NCBI RefSeq assembly: GCF_947495725.1
Contig: NZ_CANLZZ010000004.1
Coordinates: forward strand, 248,001 to 312,000
Reading direction: 5' to 3'
DNA: 64,000 bases
Source: an uncultured Lutibacter sp.
GTDB taxonomy: Bacteria > Bacteroidota > Bacteroidia > Flavobacteriales > Flavobacteriaceae
Part shown: positions 1-9,249 of the stretch, one piece after another
How the letters are laid out: every line of letters starts with the position of its first letter
Position numbering within the stretch: the stretch's first letter is position 1
The notes under the pieces: generated by a model
Told to the model about the DNA's origin: nothing
Database searches by the model: none
Seen by the model: the letters and a program-made list of their open reading frames with translations, nothing else
Program-made: the position numbers and the translations under genes

Positions 1-495
1 AATCTCAGCCTTTTTTGAAATTCTATTTATTATGATTTTTTCAATAAAACTAAAATTCGATGAACTAGTTGATAAATATGATGTGCTATGCTCTGTAATT
101 ACAATTGGAATATTGTACTTTTTATTTAAATAAACTGCAAATAATCCAGCAGGAAAAATCACATTCAAATGAAGAATATCTATATTTATTCTTTCAGAAA
201 TAATTGCTTCAAAACCTTTAAGAAAAGCTTTATGTTGGCGCTGCTTTTTTCTATATGTAGAAACAATTGAAGAAGAATTTATTTTCTTATAATAGACTGT
301 AATTTCTTTTAAACCTTCATTATTATTCTTTGAAACAATAAAGCTACTATTCTGATTTCTACTCTGTGTTTGCAAACAAAACACATTACAATACTTAGAA
401 ACAGCCTTGGCATGTTGTTGAACAAAATTTCCATTAAATGGGAGTACTTTGTTTGGATACCAAGAATTAATAAATAAAACATTAATTTTGTTCAT
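1..495 (-). CDS. Glycosyltransferase family 4, N-terminal half (cut by window edge)
   Basis: The frame opens at an ATG at 495 and stays open for 165 codons to the window edge, so the C-terminal half lies outside. The N-terminus (MNKINVLFINSWYPNKVLPF, then GNFVQQHAKAVSK) is the GT-B opening seen in family 4 glycosyltransferases, where the first beta-strand is followed by a loop and a helix. Further motifs are DILHLNVIFPAG and PIVITEHST, matching the D-x-x-H-x-H and TEH positions of the N-terminal Rossmann half. The sugar-nucleotide-binding C-terminal half cannot be inspected. It probably adds a sugar to a surface polysaccharide, since it is divergently placed from a methyltransferase and near an acyltransferase and a deacetylase-like gene. 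Substrate unknown. Confidence 0.8.
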   Translation of the reverse strand, partial: MNKINVLFINSWYPNKVLPFNGNFVQQHAKAVSKYCNVFCLQTQSRNQNSSFIVSKNNNEGLKEITVYYKKINSSSIVSTYRKKQRQHKAFLKGFEAIISERINIDILHLNVIFPAGLFAVYLNKKYNIPIVITEHSTSYLSTSSSNFSFIEKIIINRISKKAEI

Positions 496-571
496 ATAAA
501 GACTTAAAAACAGTTTATAAAGTTAAATTAATCTTTTTTATACCAAAGAGATTTTATTTAAAAAGATTCCT

Positions 572-1375
572 ATGAACAAACTTCAAAAAATACAAAAAGC
601 TTTATTATTACTTCTAAAAAAACCAAGTCTAATAAATTTAATACTTAATAGTGACTATAAGTGGGAAGGAAAATTAAAGAAAAATTCTCAACCGAAAACG
701 CTACCTATAATTAAAATAAATGATTTAATTACATTAAACAATGAAGTTCTCAATACGGTGACTTTTTTAGGAGGAGGATCAATGCCTACTGATATTTTAT
801 TACTAAAAGGATTGGCTAAACGATTTAAAAACTGCTCCTATTTTGAAATTGGTACTTGGAGGGGAGAAAGTGTTATAAATGTTGCTGATGTGGCTAAAGA
901 GTGCTACACGTTGAATTTATCTAAAGAAGAAATTTTAAATAATAATCTTTCAATAAAATATGCCAATTTGCATGGGGTTTTATCAAAGAAGAATAAAGGT
1001 ATAAAACATCTTTATGGTAACTCTTTAAATTTTGATTTTAAAAAACTTAACAAAAAATTTGACCTAGTTTTCATTGATGGAAATCACACTTACGAATATA
1101 TAAAGAATGACACCAAAAATATATTTAAACACCTAATTCATGAAAACTCAATAGTGGTTTGGCATGACTATGCTTATCATCCAGAAATGATAAGGCCTGA
1201 AGTATTATGCGGTATTCTTGATGGTATTCCTAATCAAAATAAAAATAACTTATATCATGTTTCAAATACAATGTGCGCTATTTATATTAATGAAAATTTG
1301 AAAGCAACTTCATTTGAATCACCAGTTAAACCAATATTAAAGTTTAAAGTTCAAATTGAAACATCTAAATTTTAA
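572..1375 (+). CDS. Class I SAM-dependent methyltransferase
   Basis: A 267-residue protein with a class I (Rossmann) methyltransferase core. Motif I is YFEIGTWRGES (about residues 88-98), the acidic strand is FDLVFIDGNHTYEY (about 164-177), and a WHDY motif follows near residue 209. This pattern is typical of the Methyltransf_24-like group that often modifies glycans or their precursors. There is no signal peptide or membrane segment, so it should act in the cytoplasm. It diverges from a glycosyltransferase and overlaps by 4 bp the 3' end of the convergent acyltransferase gene, which places it in a surface-polysaccharide locus. The acceptor is unknown. Confidence 0.82.
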   Translation: MNKLQKIQKALLLLLKKPSLINLILNSDYKWEGKLKKNSQPKTLPIIKINDLITLNNEVLNTVTFLGGGSMPTDILLLKGLAKRFKNCSYFEIGTWRGESVINVADVAKECYTLNLSKEEILNNNLSIKYANLHGVLSKKNKGIKHLYGNSLNFDFKKLNKKFDLVFIDGNHTYEYIKNDTKNIFKHLIHENSIVVWHDYAYHPEMIRPEVLCGILDGIPNQNKNNLYHVSNTMCAIYINENLKATSFESPVKPILKFKVQIETSKF

Positions 1376-2244
1376 ATTCTTTTTTGTTTATATAAATAAT
1401 ACAATTCTTTCTTTCCGCCAAAACTCTTATAAAAATCGGCTATACCATCAATCATTGAACCTTCAAAATCTAAAGTTTTATTTGAAGAAATTTTATCTTT
1501 AATCAAACTATCTATAATTGAGCTAGTAACTTGTTTGTTTTTCCCTTCATCTGTTACAACAGAAAACAGATATGTAATTCTACTTTTACTTTCTAAAAAC
1601 AATACTCCTCCCAAAATACTTCCATCATTTCTTTCAATTCCAGTTATAAATCCGTTCTTTTTCTTTAAAGCATAAAAAGCTAGTTTTTTCAACTTTAAAT
1701 AATCATCATTATTAATATTTAAATATGAATAATATCTTTTGCCTATTTCAATTAATGATTGAATATTAACTTCTTTAATTGAAAGATTATTTCTATAACC
1801 TTGTTTTACGCGATTTTTTCTATCAGCTCTATATTCTTTATAAACCTCCTCATAACTCCTATTTAAAGGCAAAATATAATTTACTCTTTCTGTAATATTT
1901 TTATGTTTAAAAACATTTCCTGAATTAAACTGAATTGTAATCTTCTTAAATTTTCTTGGAATTGCTTTAATAAAACTAACAATTAATTCTTCTGAAATAG
2001 TATTTGAAGAAAAAACACCTAACTGCTGTGTCCAAGCTGGTGGATAGATATATTTTATAAAATATTTTTGTCGCCAAGGTAACGGCATCACCGCTTCATA
2101 ATCATTTAAAACTAATACATCCCAATTATCCGCCACTATATCTAAATACCAACTATATGCATAAATTCTTGAGTTTAAAGCGTTCTTAATACAAAAGTCG
2201 TATTTTTCAACATTAACTTTATTTCGTTTTAAGTAATGAATCAT
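1372..2244 (-). CDS. GNAT/FemAB-like acyltransferase of a glycan locus
   Basis: A 290-residue protein resembling the long GNAT/FemAB-like acyltransferases of Bacteroidota glycan clusters. Visible features are an N-terminal aromatic segment (YAYSWYLDIV, then VMPLPWRQK), a central ADRKNRVKQGYRN element and a C-terminal GSILGGVLFLESKSRITYLFS strand pair. Its ATG overlaps the stop of the upstream deacetylase-like gene as ATGA (2241-2244), so the two are translationally coupled. It probably adds an acyl or aminoacyl group to a surface polymer or its precursor. The assignment rests on overall pattern, not on a complete acetyl-CoA-binding signature that I could identify. Confidence 0.65.
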   Translation of the reverse strand: MIHYLKRNKVNVEKYDFCIKNALNSRIYAYSWYLDIVADNWDVLVLNDYEAVMPLPWRQKYFIKYIYPPAWTQQLGVFSSNTISEELIVSFIKAIPRKFKKITIQFNSGNVFKHKNITERVNYILPLNRSYEEVYKEYRADRKNRVKQGYRNNLSIKEVNIQSLIEIGKRYYSYLNINNDDYLKLKKLAFYALKKKNGFITGIERNDGSILGGVLFLESKSRITYLFSVVTDEGKNKQVTSSIIDSLIKDKISSNKTLDFEGSMIDGIADFYKSFGGKKELYYLYKQKRI

Positions 2245-3542
2245 TTATTAGCCGTTAACATTTCTTTATAAATAGCACTCCAGCCAATCCATTTATCATT
2301 TTCACTTAAGGCATCATTATGAAATGAACTTATAAATGTACCATCAACTTCTATTACTTCATTTTTTAACTGTGTAATTTTATTTAAACTTTCTTCATTT
2401 GAAAATTTCATTCCATCTTTTAAACTGGTATCCATAATTGCAATAGGAAATAACTTTAGCGGAGTTTGAATTTCAAAATCTAAATCGTAAAAATAAAATG
2501 GTGTACAAGTACTCGCTCTAAAACCAATATGTTTGGCATATCCCATTGAATAATCTTCTTCAATATCAAGATCTATTAAATTTTGATATGTTTCTGGAAT
2601 AATTAATCTTAAATAATGCTGTCTAGAAAACGTGACAGGTGTATTGATAATTCCTTCTAATCTAAGTTTTTCTTTTTTAAGTTTCTCTTCATTTCTAACA
2701 GCATAGTAAGATGGTTTTAAACCAACTTTTGCATAATCAGCTACCGATTTTATAAGTGATATAAATTTTGTTGTTGAAAACGATATATTTTTATCGTAGG
2801 TAGTATAATCTGCCAATAAAAAGAAAAACAATGTTTTTATATTATGCTCTTTTTTAAAGGTAATTAATTGCGAAAAAGTATTAAAAGGGTCCTGTTTTAA
2901 ATTTAAGTTTGTTAATAACCTATACCACAAGTTAACAAATCTTAAATGGGCCAAATCATTTAAATATCCACCAATAGAACGAACTATCCCTTTGTGTTTA
3001 TATGCGTAAGCCATATCAACGTCAATAGTTGATATCATATTAAAACTTCTATTTTTAAACTCATAATTTGGGAATTTAGCTTTCAATAACTCTAAAAATT
3101 TATAAGCCCAAATGTCAACTACTGGCTTTTCTAAAAAACCATTTTTAAAGGCTACACTTTCTTCAGCCGGAAAACGTTCATGTTTATCTTGCACGTGTGG
3201 TAAATACTCTTCGTACCTGCTAATTAAATAAAAGCTAGCTGCAAAAATATCGTACGGAATACTTGAGGCTTCTCCTGCGGGAAAAAAGCAAGGTATTTCG
3301 TCCCAATTAGAAATATTTATATCAATATCATTTATTCCTTGCTCAAATAATAAATCATGACTTCTAATAAAAAACTCCGAAGCTAAAGGATTTTTTGCAT
3401 AAGTCATTTTTGGACCATTGTGAGCAACAAACTCGTCTACTTTAGTTGAAAAAGTAACTGGAATTTGCAATATTCTAACAAAAAAATGCTTAAAAATATA
3501 ATTCAGTCGTGGTGTAATTTTTTGGGTATAAACTAATAGCAT
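2241..3542 (-). CDS. Polysaccharide deacetylase-like protein (copy A)
   Basis: A 433-residue protein with the NodB-like pattern of Bacteroidota polysaccharide deacetylase family proteins. Key elements are RYEEYLP (about 109-115) in the N-terminal domain, the catalytic-type S-T-I-D-V-D motif followed by AYAYKHKG (about 171-185), KPSYYA, SRQHYLR, DYSMGYA, GFRAST and a C-terminal SFHND. No signal peptide is seen. It aligns along its whole length with the protein at 37830-39143, which has the same motifs in the same order. It is the first gene of a two-gene unit with the GNAT gene. Expected role: deacetylation of a polysaccharide or of a lipid-linked precursor. The HPS motif seen in copy B reads KPS here, so activity is less certain. 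Confidence 0.75.
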   Translation of the reverse strand: MLLVYTQKITPRLNYIFKHFFVRILQIPVTFSTKVDEFVAHNGPKMTYAKNPLASEFFIRSHDLLFEQGINDIDINISNWDEIPCFFPAGEASSIPYDIFAASFYLISRYEEYLPHVQDKHERFPAEESVAFKNGFLEKPVVDIWAYKFLELLKAKFPNYEFKNRSFNMISTIDVDMAYAYKHKGIVRSIGGYLNDLAHLRFVNLWYRLLTNLNLKQDPFNTFSQLITFKKEHNIKTLFFFLLADYTTYDKNISFSTTKFISLIKSVADYAKVGLKPSYYAVRNEEKLKKEKLRLEGIINTPVTFSRQHYLRLIIPETYQNLIDLDIEEDYSMGYAKHIGFRASTCTPFYFYDLDFEIQTPLKLFPIAIMDTSLKDGMKFSNEESLNKITQLKNEVIEVDGTFISSFHNDALSENDKWIGWSAIYKEMLTANK

Positions 3543-3608
3543 TTTTAGTTAATGGTTACTTATTATTAAACTGTTCAATTTTTAATTTGTTACGTGCTTC
3601 AAATAAAT

Positions 3609-4307
3609 TTACATTAAACTTTCATCGGCAAAGCTAAAGTACGCATTTTCAGTAATAATTAGATGGTCTAAAACTTTAACGTCAAGTGTTTCTCCTGCTT
3701 GCTTTAATTTTTTTGTAATTATTTTATCTGCATTGCTAGGCTGTAACTTTCCTGATGGATGATTATGGCATAAAATAATTGCTGTTGCATACAATTCAAT
3801 TGCTTTTTTAAAAACCAATCTAACATCTACCAAAGTACCTGTTAAACCTCCTTTACTCAATTGTTCTTTATATAAAACTTTGTTTGAATTGTTTAAAAAA
3901 ACAATCCAAAACTCTTCATGTTGTAATTCACCAATAATTGGCTGCATTAAATTAAAAACATCCTTACTACTTCCAATTTTAGGAATTTCTAATGCTTCTT
4001 CTAACCTTCTACGTCTTCCTAACTCTAAAGCGGTTATTATTGAAATTGCTTTAGCTTCTCCAATACCTTTAAATTTTTGTAATTCGGAAACAGAAAGTTT
4101 ACCCAACTTATTTAAATTATTATTTATTGAATTTAAAATTCTCTTTGCCAAATCAACTGCACTTTCATTTCTATTACCCGATCCTATTAAAATCGCAATC
4201 AACTCAGCATCCGACAAAGAAGATTTTCCTTTTAAAACTAATTTTTCGCGAGGCCTATCATCTTCAGCCCAAGATTTTATCGAAAGGGTTTTCTTAGTAT
4301 AATCCAT
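3609..4307 (-). CDS. radC: RadC family protein (UPF0758), JAMM-type
   Basis: A 232-residue protein, normal for the family. The N-terminal part holds a helix-hairpin-helix-like stretch (LSVSELQKFKGIGEAKA, about 72-88). The C-terminal MPN/JAMM domain carries the metal-binding motif CHNHPSGKLQPSNAD (about 178-192) with its two histidines and aspartate, and an upstream Glu candidate in LQHEEFW. RadC was originally linked to DNA repair, but its true role is unsettled. The start ATG at 4307 is about 15 bp downstream of a TATCTTTG promoter element. It diverges from trkA. Confidence 0.92.
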   Translation of the reverse strand: MDYTKKTLSIKSWAEDDRPREKLVLKGKSSLSDAELIAILIGSGNRNESAVDLAKRILNSINNNLNKLGKLSVSELQKFKGIGEAKAISIITALELGRRRRLEEALEIPKIGSSKDVFNLMQPIIGELQHEEFWIVFLNNSNKVLYKEQLSKGGLTGTLVDVRLVFKKAIELYATAIILCHNHPSGKLQPSNADKIITKKLKQAGETLDVKVLDHLIITENAYFSFADESLM

Positions 4308-4321
4308 ATCAATTTTTTTTT

Positions 4322-4344
4322 CAAAGATAAGAGTAATATCTTTG
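4322..4344. promoter_or_regulatory. Divergent radC/trkA promoter elements
   Basis: Two copies of TATCTTTG fit the Bacteroidota -7 consensus TAnnTTTG. One is on the plus strand at 4337-4344, 19 bp before the trkA ATG; the other is on the minus strand at 4322-4329, before radC. The elements are only 7 bp apart back to back. No clear TTG -33 element is seen for either, so strength is uncertain. Confidence 0.5.
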
Positions 4345-4363
4345 TTGTAAATATATTAAGTAT

Positions 4364-5707
4364 ATGAAAATTATTATTGCTGGCGCTGGAGACGTAGGTT
4401 TTCATTTAGCCAAATTACTTTCATTTGAATCTCAAGATATTTATCTAATAGATTCTGATAGTGAAAAATTGGAATATGCCAGTAGCCATATAGATGTTAT
4501 TACCAAAAAAGGAGATGCAACTTCTCTAAAACTTTTAAAAGAAGTTGGAATAGCTCAAGCTGATATTTTTTTAGCTGTAACAGAATCTCAAAACACTAAT
4601 TTTACAATTTCTGTTCTAGCAAAAAAGTTAGGTGCAAAAAAAACAATCGCTCGAATTTCTAATCATGAGTTTACCCAAAATTCGGAAATAGATTTTGCTG
4701 AAATTGGAATTGATTTTATGATTTCTCCGGGTGAATTAGCTTCGGATGAAATTAAAATGCTATTAAATCAATCCGCATTTAACGATACCATACAATTTGA
4801 AAATGGAACCTTAAATATTTTAGGAAGCACTTTAGATTATAATTCTCCTTTAATTAATTTAACAGTACAAGAAGCACGAAATAGATTTAAAGATATAGAC
4901 TTTATTACAATTGCTATAAAGCCCGAAAAAAGTAATGAAACTATTATTCCAAGAGGTAACACCGTATATAGAGCAAATGACCAAATTTACTTTTCTACTC
5001 CAAAAGAAAGTATAAAAAAATTATACCAATTAATGGGAAAAACTCAATTTGGTGTAAAAGATGTTATGATTTTAGGTGGCGGAAAAATTGGAGTAAAAGC
5101 CGCAAGAAACCTTTGCGACAATTTTAATATTAAATTAATAGAAATAGATAAAGACCGTGCTTTTGAGGTTGCCGAAAAAATACCTGCGGCACTTGTAATA
5201 AAAGGTGATGGTAGAGATGTTGAGCTTTTGGAAGAAGAAAATATCTCTGAAATGGATGCATTTGTTGCGGTAACTGGTCATTCAGAAACCAATATTATGT
5301 CGTGTTTGGTTGCAAAATCAAAAGGCGTAAAAAAAACAATTGCATTAGTTGAAAATATGGATTACATCAATATTTCTCAAACTATTGGAATAGATACTTT
5401 AATTAATAAAAAATTACTAGCTGCAAGTGCTATTTTTAAACATGTAAGAAAAGGTGTAGTTTTAAAACTTGCAAACTTACACAACGTAGATGCTGAGGTT
5501 TTAGAATTTTTAGTTAAGGAAAACTCACCAGTAACAAAAAATATTGTTAGAGATATTAAAATTACTAAAAAAGCAGTATTTGGAGGTGTTATTAGAAAAG
5601 GTGTTGCTATGATGACTTTTGGTGATTTTCAAATTATGGCAGGTGACAAAGCTGTTGTCTTCTGTTTACCGGAAGCTATTCATAAAGTTGAAAAACTTTT
5701 TAATTAA
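4364..5707 (+). CDS. trkA: Trk potassium uptake system, NAD-binding regulatory subunit TrkA
   Basis: A 447-residue cytoplasmic gating protein with two RCK units. The first Rossmann fold starts at once (IIAGAGDVGFHLAKLL, glycines at about 7, 9 and 12) and is followed by its RCK-C domain. The second begins near residue 233 (VMILGGGKIGVKAARNL) and again carries a C-terminal TrkA-C domain ending in MAGDKAVVFC. Binding NAD(H) or nucleotides, TrkA assembles under TrkH and controls K+ flux. Its stop is 3 bp before the trkH start, so the two genes form one operon. Confidence 0.95.
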   Translation: MKIIIAGAGDVGFHLAKLLSFESQDIYLIDSDSEKLEYASSHIDVITKKGDATSLKLLKEVGIAQADIFLAVTESQNTNFTISVLAKKLGAKKTIARISNHEFTQNSEIDFAEIGIDFMISPGELASDEIKMLLNQSAFNDTIQFENGTLNILGSTLDYNSPLINLTVQEARNRFKDIDFITIAIKPEKSNETIIPRGNTVYRANDQIYFSTPKESIKKLYQLMGKTQFGVKDVMILGGGKIGVKAARNLCDNFNIKLIEIDKDRAFEVAEKIPAALVIKGDGRDVELLEEENISEMDAFVAVTGHSETNIMSCLVAKSKGVKKTIALVENMDYINISQTIGIDTLINKKLLAASAIFKHVRKGVVLKLANLHNVDAEVLEFLVKENSPVTKNIVRDIKITKKAVFGGVIRKGVAMMTFGDFQIMAGDKAVVFCLPEAIHKVEKLFN

Positions 5708-5710
5708 ACA

Positions 5711-7210
5711 ATGAAACATCTCAACTTTAAAATTATAGTTAGTTTTTTAGGATTAACATCAATGCTTAATGGATTGTTTATGTTAATTGCTGTTCCTTTT
5801 AGTTTGTATTATAACGAACCCGAAAAATGGGGAATTTTACAAGCAGGTTTAACAACTATAATAATTGGATTTGTATTATGGTTTTTTAATCGAAACGCCA
5901 ACAAAAACCTTGGTAAAAAAGAAGGATACATAATTGTAACTCTTGGTTGGTTAATGCTTTCTTTTACAGGTACACTACCCTATGTTTTTACAGGAGCAAT
6001 TCCAAATTACACAAATGCTTTTTTCGAAACAATTTCTGGTTATTCAACTACGGGTTCTTCAATTTTAACAGACATTGAATCTATGCCAAAGGGAATATTA
6101 TTTTGGCGAAGTGCCACTCATTGGATTGGAGGAATGGGTATTATTGTATTAACAGTTGCTATTTTACCTTTATTAGGAATTGGAGGAATGCAGCTATTTA
6201 TGGCTGAAGCTCCAGGACCTTCTGCCGACAAAATGCATCCAAGAATAACCGAGACAGCCAAAAGATTGTGGTTTATATATTTTTCATTAACCTTTACTGA
6301 ATTTTTTCTTCTTAAAATTGCTGGAATGACATGGTTTGATGCAATTAACCATGCAATGGCAACTATGAGTACTGGTGGTTTTTCAACAAAAAATGCAAGT
6401 GTAGCACATTACAATGCTTTTCCTGCAATTCAATACATTATCATCGCATTTATGTTTGTTGCTGGTGCCAATTTTGTATTAACTTATTTTGCATTGAAAG
6501 GTAAAATTCAAAAAGTTTTTAAAAGTGAAGAATTTAAATATTACTTTTTTGGAGTTATAGGACTAACATTAGTAATGACTTTATTAATTTCTAATTTTCA
6601 AGATCCAAACCTAGTTTCTACCATATCACATCCAAAACCTCTTGGAGAAATTGAGAGTAATTTTAGACATGCTGCGTTTCAAATAGTATCTGTTTTAACT
6701 ACCACTGGATTTGTTTCTGCAGATTTTACAATGTGGAATTCTTTAGCAACAATGATTATGTTTTCTTTGTTTTTTATAGGTGGCTCTGCTGGTTCAACAA
6801 GTGGAGGTGTTAAAATAGTTAGACATATTGTAATTATAAAAAACAGTATCTTAGAATTTAAAAAATTGCTACACCCTAATGCTATTTTACCTGTAAGATA
6901 TGACGGTGTAGGAATTCAACAAAATATTGTATTTAATATTCTATCTTTTTTTGTGTTGTATATGGGAATATTTATAACGAGCTCAATTATACTAACATTC
7001 TTTGGATTAGATTTTTTATCGGCCTTAGGTGCAACAGCATCGTCATTAGGTAATATTGGTCCGGCAATAGGTAGCGTAAGTCCTGTTGATAATTTTGCGC
7101 ATTTATCAATTCCTGCTAAATGGATGTGTTCGTTTTTAATGTTAATTGGTAGATTAGAATTGTTTACTGTTTTAATACTGTTTACACCGTTTTTCTGGAA
7201 AAAATGTTAA
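5711..7210 (+). CDS. trkH: Trk potassium uptake system, membrane subunit TrkH
   Basis: A 499-residue inner-membrane K+ translocating subunit of the usual length. Four pore-loop motifs with filter glycines are visible in order: YSTTGSSIL (about 116), TMSTGGFST, LTTTGFVSA and SSLGNIGPAIG (about 446). Hydrophobic segments flank each. It lies 3 bp downstream of trkA, with which it forms the functional complex. The convergent downstream gene ends 24 bp away with no obvious hairpin between them. Confidence 0.95.
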   Translation: MKHLNFKIIVSFLGLTSMLNGLFMLIAVPFSLYYNEPEKWGILQAGLTTIIIGFVLWFFNRNANKNLGKKEGYIIVTLGWLMLSFTGTLPYVFTGAIPNYTNAFFETISGYSTTGSSILTDIESMPKGILFWRSATHWIGGMGIIVLTVAILPLLGIGGMQLFMAEAPGPSADKMHPRITETAKRLWFIYFSLTFTEFFLLKIAGMTWFDAINHAMATMSTGGFSTKNASVAHYNAFPAIQYIIIAFMFVAGANFVLTYFALKGKIQKVFKSEEFKYYFFGVIGLTLVMTLLISNFQDPNLVSTISHPKPLGEIESNFRHAAFQIVSVLTTTGFVSADFTMWNSLATMIMFSLFFIGGSAGSTSGGVKIVRHIVIIKNSILEFKKLLHPNAILPVRYDGVGIQQNIVFNILSFFVLYMGIFITSSIILTFFGLDFLSALGATASSLGNIGPAIGSVSPVDNFAHLSIPAKWMCSFLMLIGRLELFTVLILFTPFFWKKC

Positions 7211-7233
7211 TTATAAACGCCAACTATATAATT

Positions 7234-7764
7234 TTATTTCAATAATGGGCAGCCACAATTTCTACAAATGTGCTCGTCTATTTCATGCATAAAACTACAT
7301 GCGTTACAAAAAATAATATCATCTTTTGATTTATCAAATTTTTCATAAGATTGTAATTCTCCGTGAAACCTAACTTTTTCTCCTACTTTATAATAGTTAT
7401 ATATTGTTGCATCATTTTCTGATCGTATCTCATGTTTTTTATTTCTTTGATCCGCTATATACACAACAAAATCAGTACTTTTTCCTTTTTCAATAATTTC
7501 TTTTTCTACTACTTCTCCATCCCAAGAAGGAGTTTTTTTAACTGATAACATTGCATAAATACCAATTAAAAAAAACATTCCTCCAATTCCTAAACCAATA
7601 TACAATGCTTCTGGGTTATCCATTTCAGAACTGGTTTCGCCATATAAATAAAAACCAGCAACCGCGACAATAGCCAACCCAAAACCAAATTGATAACGAT
7701 AATTTTTTGTGTTTTTTATATGTTGCTTAAAAGCTGGATCATGTATTTTTAATGAATAAGCCAT
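7234..7764 (-). CDS. Two-TM protein with C-terminal zinc ribbon (operon gene 6)
   Basis: A 176-residue protein with two predicted membrane segments (about 24-43, QFGFGLAIVAVAGFYLYG; about 53-74, EALYIGLGIGGMFFLIGIYA). A soluble beta-rich region starting PSWDGEVVEKEI follows, and a C-terminal zinc ribbon has cysteines at 153, 156, 167 and 170 (CNAC...CRNC). It is the last of six minus-strand genes separated by 4-12 bp. The function is unknown. The ribbon at the C-terminus should be cytoplasmic if the two helices form a hairpin. It is the only gene of the five with the ribbon at the end of a membrane protein. Confidence 0.8.
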   Translation of the reverse strand: MAYSLKIHDPAFKQHIKNTKNYRYQFGFGLAIVAVAGFYLYGETSSEMDNPEALYIGLGIGGMFFLIGIYAMLSVKKTPSWDGEVVEKEIIEKGKSTDFVVYIADQRNKKHEIRSENDATIYNYYKVGEKVRFHGELQSYEKFDKSKDDIIFCNACSFMHEIDEHICRNCGCPLLK

Positions 7765-7776
7765 TTGTTTTAGGTA

Positions 7777-8670
7777 TTACTTTATATTTAACTCGTCTAC
7801 AAGAGGCCTTAAATCAATATATTCTGATGCTGGAATATTTAATTCTTCGGTATTTGTTAAAGTTCTATCTGTGTAATAATACTTAATATACAACCCATAA
7901 AAAGGTTGTTTAATAATCTTTGCTTTTTTAATTCCCGACAACGGAAAATCCCAATTATGAAAAAATCCGTTAATGTATGCGAAGTTTTTTCCAATTAATA
8001 TTTTTCCATCATTTTTTAAATTCCTATTTCTGTAATAAAATGGCAATCCAAAGGCGAAAAAAGATAAAAAAACAATAAGTCCTATTAAAACAAAAAACAT
8101 AGCCAATTTTCCTTCATCAATAATTAAAATAAAGACTCCAAAAACTACCACTGAAATTACAGAAATAACCATTAAAAGACCTCTATTTTTGGATTTTTCG
8201 TTTTCAAATAAAAAATTAACATAGTTTTGTTTTTCGAAATCAGATAAGGTCCAAGCTGCTAATAATTTTTCACCTGATATTAAAGATTGTAATTTTTTCT
8301 CTCTACTTCTAAACATAAATCCAATTACTACAGCCGATAAACAAAAGAAAATTGAAAGCATAACAATAGCCGGATGAATTGGTAAACTATCTAAATCCAT
8401 TATAGCCAATACCACAATAAATGCAAAAAAACCTGCAGCAATCCATGACTTTTTAACAATAGATGTTTGATTGTTTTGAAGCTTTATAGTTTGATTTATT
8501 TTATTTAACTCACTTTTGTTTATATCAACATATTTTTGCTTCTCTAATTTTAGCTTAATTGGTTTGGGTGTTTCTATTATCTTTTTAACACTAATAATCT
8601 TTTCGCCACAATTTGTGCAAAATTTTGAGTTTTCACTTAATTCTTGTCCGCAATTTGTACAAAACTTCAT
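7777..8670 (-). CDS. Zinc-ribbon membrane protein (operon gene 5)
   Basis: A 297-residue protein starting with a double-CxxC zinc ribbon (MKFCTNCGQELSENSKFCTN, then CGEK; cysteines near 4, 7, 18 and 21). A charged linker follows (about 30-70), then two membrane segments near 74-92 and 100-117, and a second pair near 164-208 (LLMVISVISVVVFGVFILII, AMFFVLIGLIVFLSFFAFG). A C-terminal soluble domain (about 215-297) may be PH-like (KILIGKNFAYINGFFHNW, GIKKAKI). Function unknown. It starts 4 bp after the stop of the gene upstream and so belongs to the operon. Confidence 0.78.
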   Translation of the reverse strand: MKFCTNCGQELSENSKFCTNCGEKIISVKKIIETPKPIKLKLEKQKYVDINKSELNKINQTIKLQNNQTSIVKKSWIAAGFFAFIVVLAIMDLDSLPIHPAIVMLSIFFCLSAVVIGFMFRSREKKLQSLISGEKLLAAWTLSDFEKQNYVNFLFENEKSKNRGLLMVISVISVVVFGVFILIIDEGKLAMFFVLIGLIVFLSFFAFGLPFYYRNRNLKNDGKILIGKNFAYINGFFHNWDFPLSGIKKAKIIKQPFYGLYIKYYYTDRTLTNTEELNIPASEYIDLRPLVDELNIK

Positions 8671-8674
8671 AAGT

Positions 8675-9244
8675 TTATTTCTTTAGTTTTTTAATATTCC
8701 AGCTACTTTTTGTTAAGGTGCTAAAAAACACCAATTTGTTTTCATCTTCATAAAAATGCAATTCAAAATCACCTTTTACACCTCTTAAATTAACTATTGC
8801 TTGATAATTATTTGATCCGAAAGGAGTTATTTTGGCTTCGAACAAACCATTTTCATCTTTACCTTCAACAATATTATCTTTTCTAGTTAAAACAATTATT
8901 GCATCTTTTTCTCCTAAAATAATTCCTGTTGGATCGTACCATTTACCTTCCAATTTAGCCAACTCATCAATTGGTGAAAATGGTTTTTCTAAAGGATCTA
9001 CATCCTTTAAAAAAAAATTCCCAATAAAAAACAATACTGTTAAAACAAGTATTCCTATTATTGCAATTGAAAGTCGTCTACCTTTATTAGGCTGGTTTAA
9101 ACTATCCTCTACAAGGCTTACTTCATCATTAATTTTAGTATTAATTTGTTTGTTATTACTTTTTAATGTAGCACCACAATTCGTGCAAAATTTTGTTTCT
9201 TTAGAAAGTTTAGTTCCACAATTTGGACAAATTTTTGATTTCAT
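8675..9244 (-). CDS. Zinc-ribbon single-pass protein (operon gene 4)
   Basis: A 189-residue protein with an N-terminal zinc ribbon (KICPNCGTKLSKETKFCTN, then CG; cysteines near 6, 9, 20 and 23), a polar linker, one membrane segment near 58-75 (LSIAIIGILVLTVLFFIGNF) and a C-terminal extracytoplasmic domain of about 110 residues (KLEGKWYDPTGIILGEKDA, later FELHFYEDENKLVFFSTL). That last part looks like a small beta-barrel of the lipocalin-like or DUF4488-like kind, but I do not recognise it. The stop is 4 bp from the next gene. Confidence 0.78.
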   Translation of the reverse strand: MKSKICPNCGTKLSKETKFCTNCGATLKSNNKQINTKINDEVSLVEDSLNQPNKGRRLSIAIIGILVLTVLFFIGNFFLKDVDPLEKPFSPIDELAKLEGKWYDPTGIILGEKDAIIVLTRKDNIVEGKDENGLFEAKITPFGSNNYQAIVNLRGVKGDFELHFYEDENKLVFFSTLTKSSWNIKKLKK

Positions 9245-9249
9245 AATTC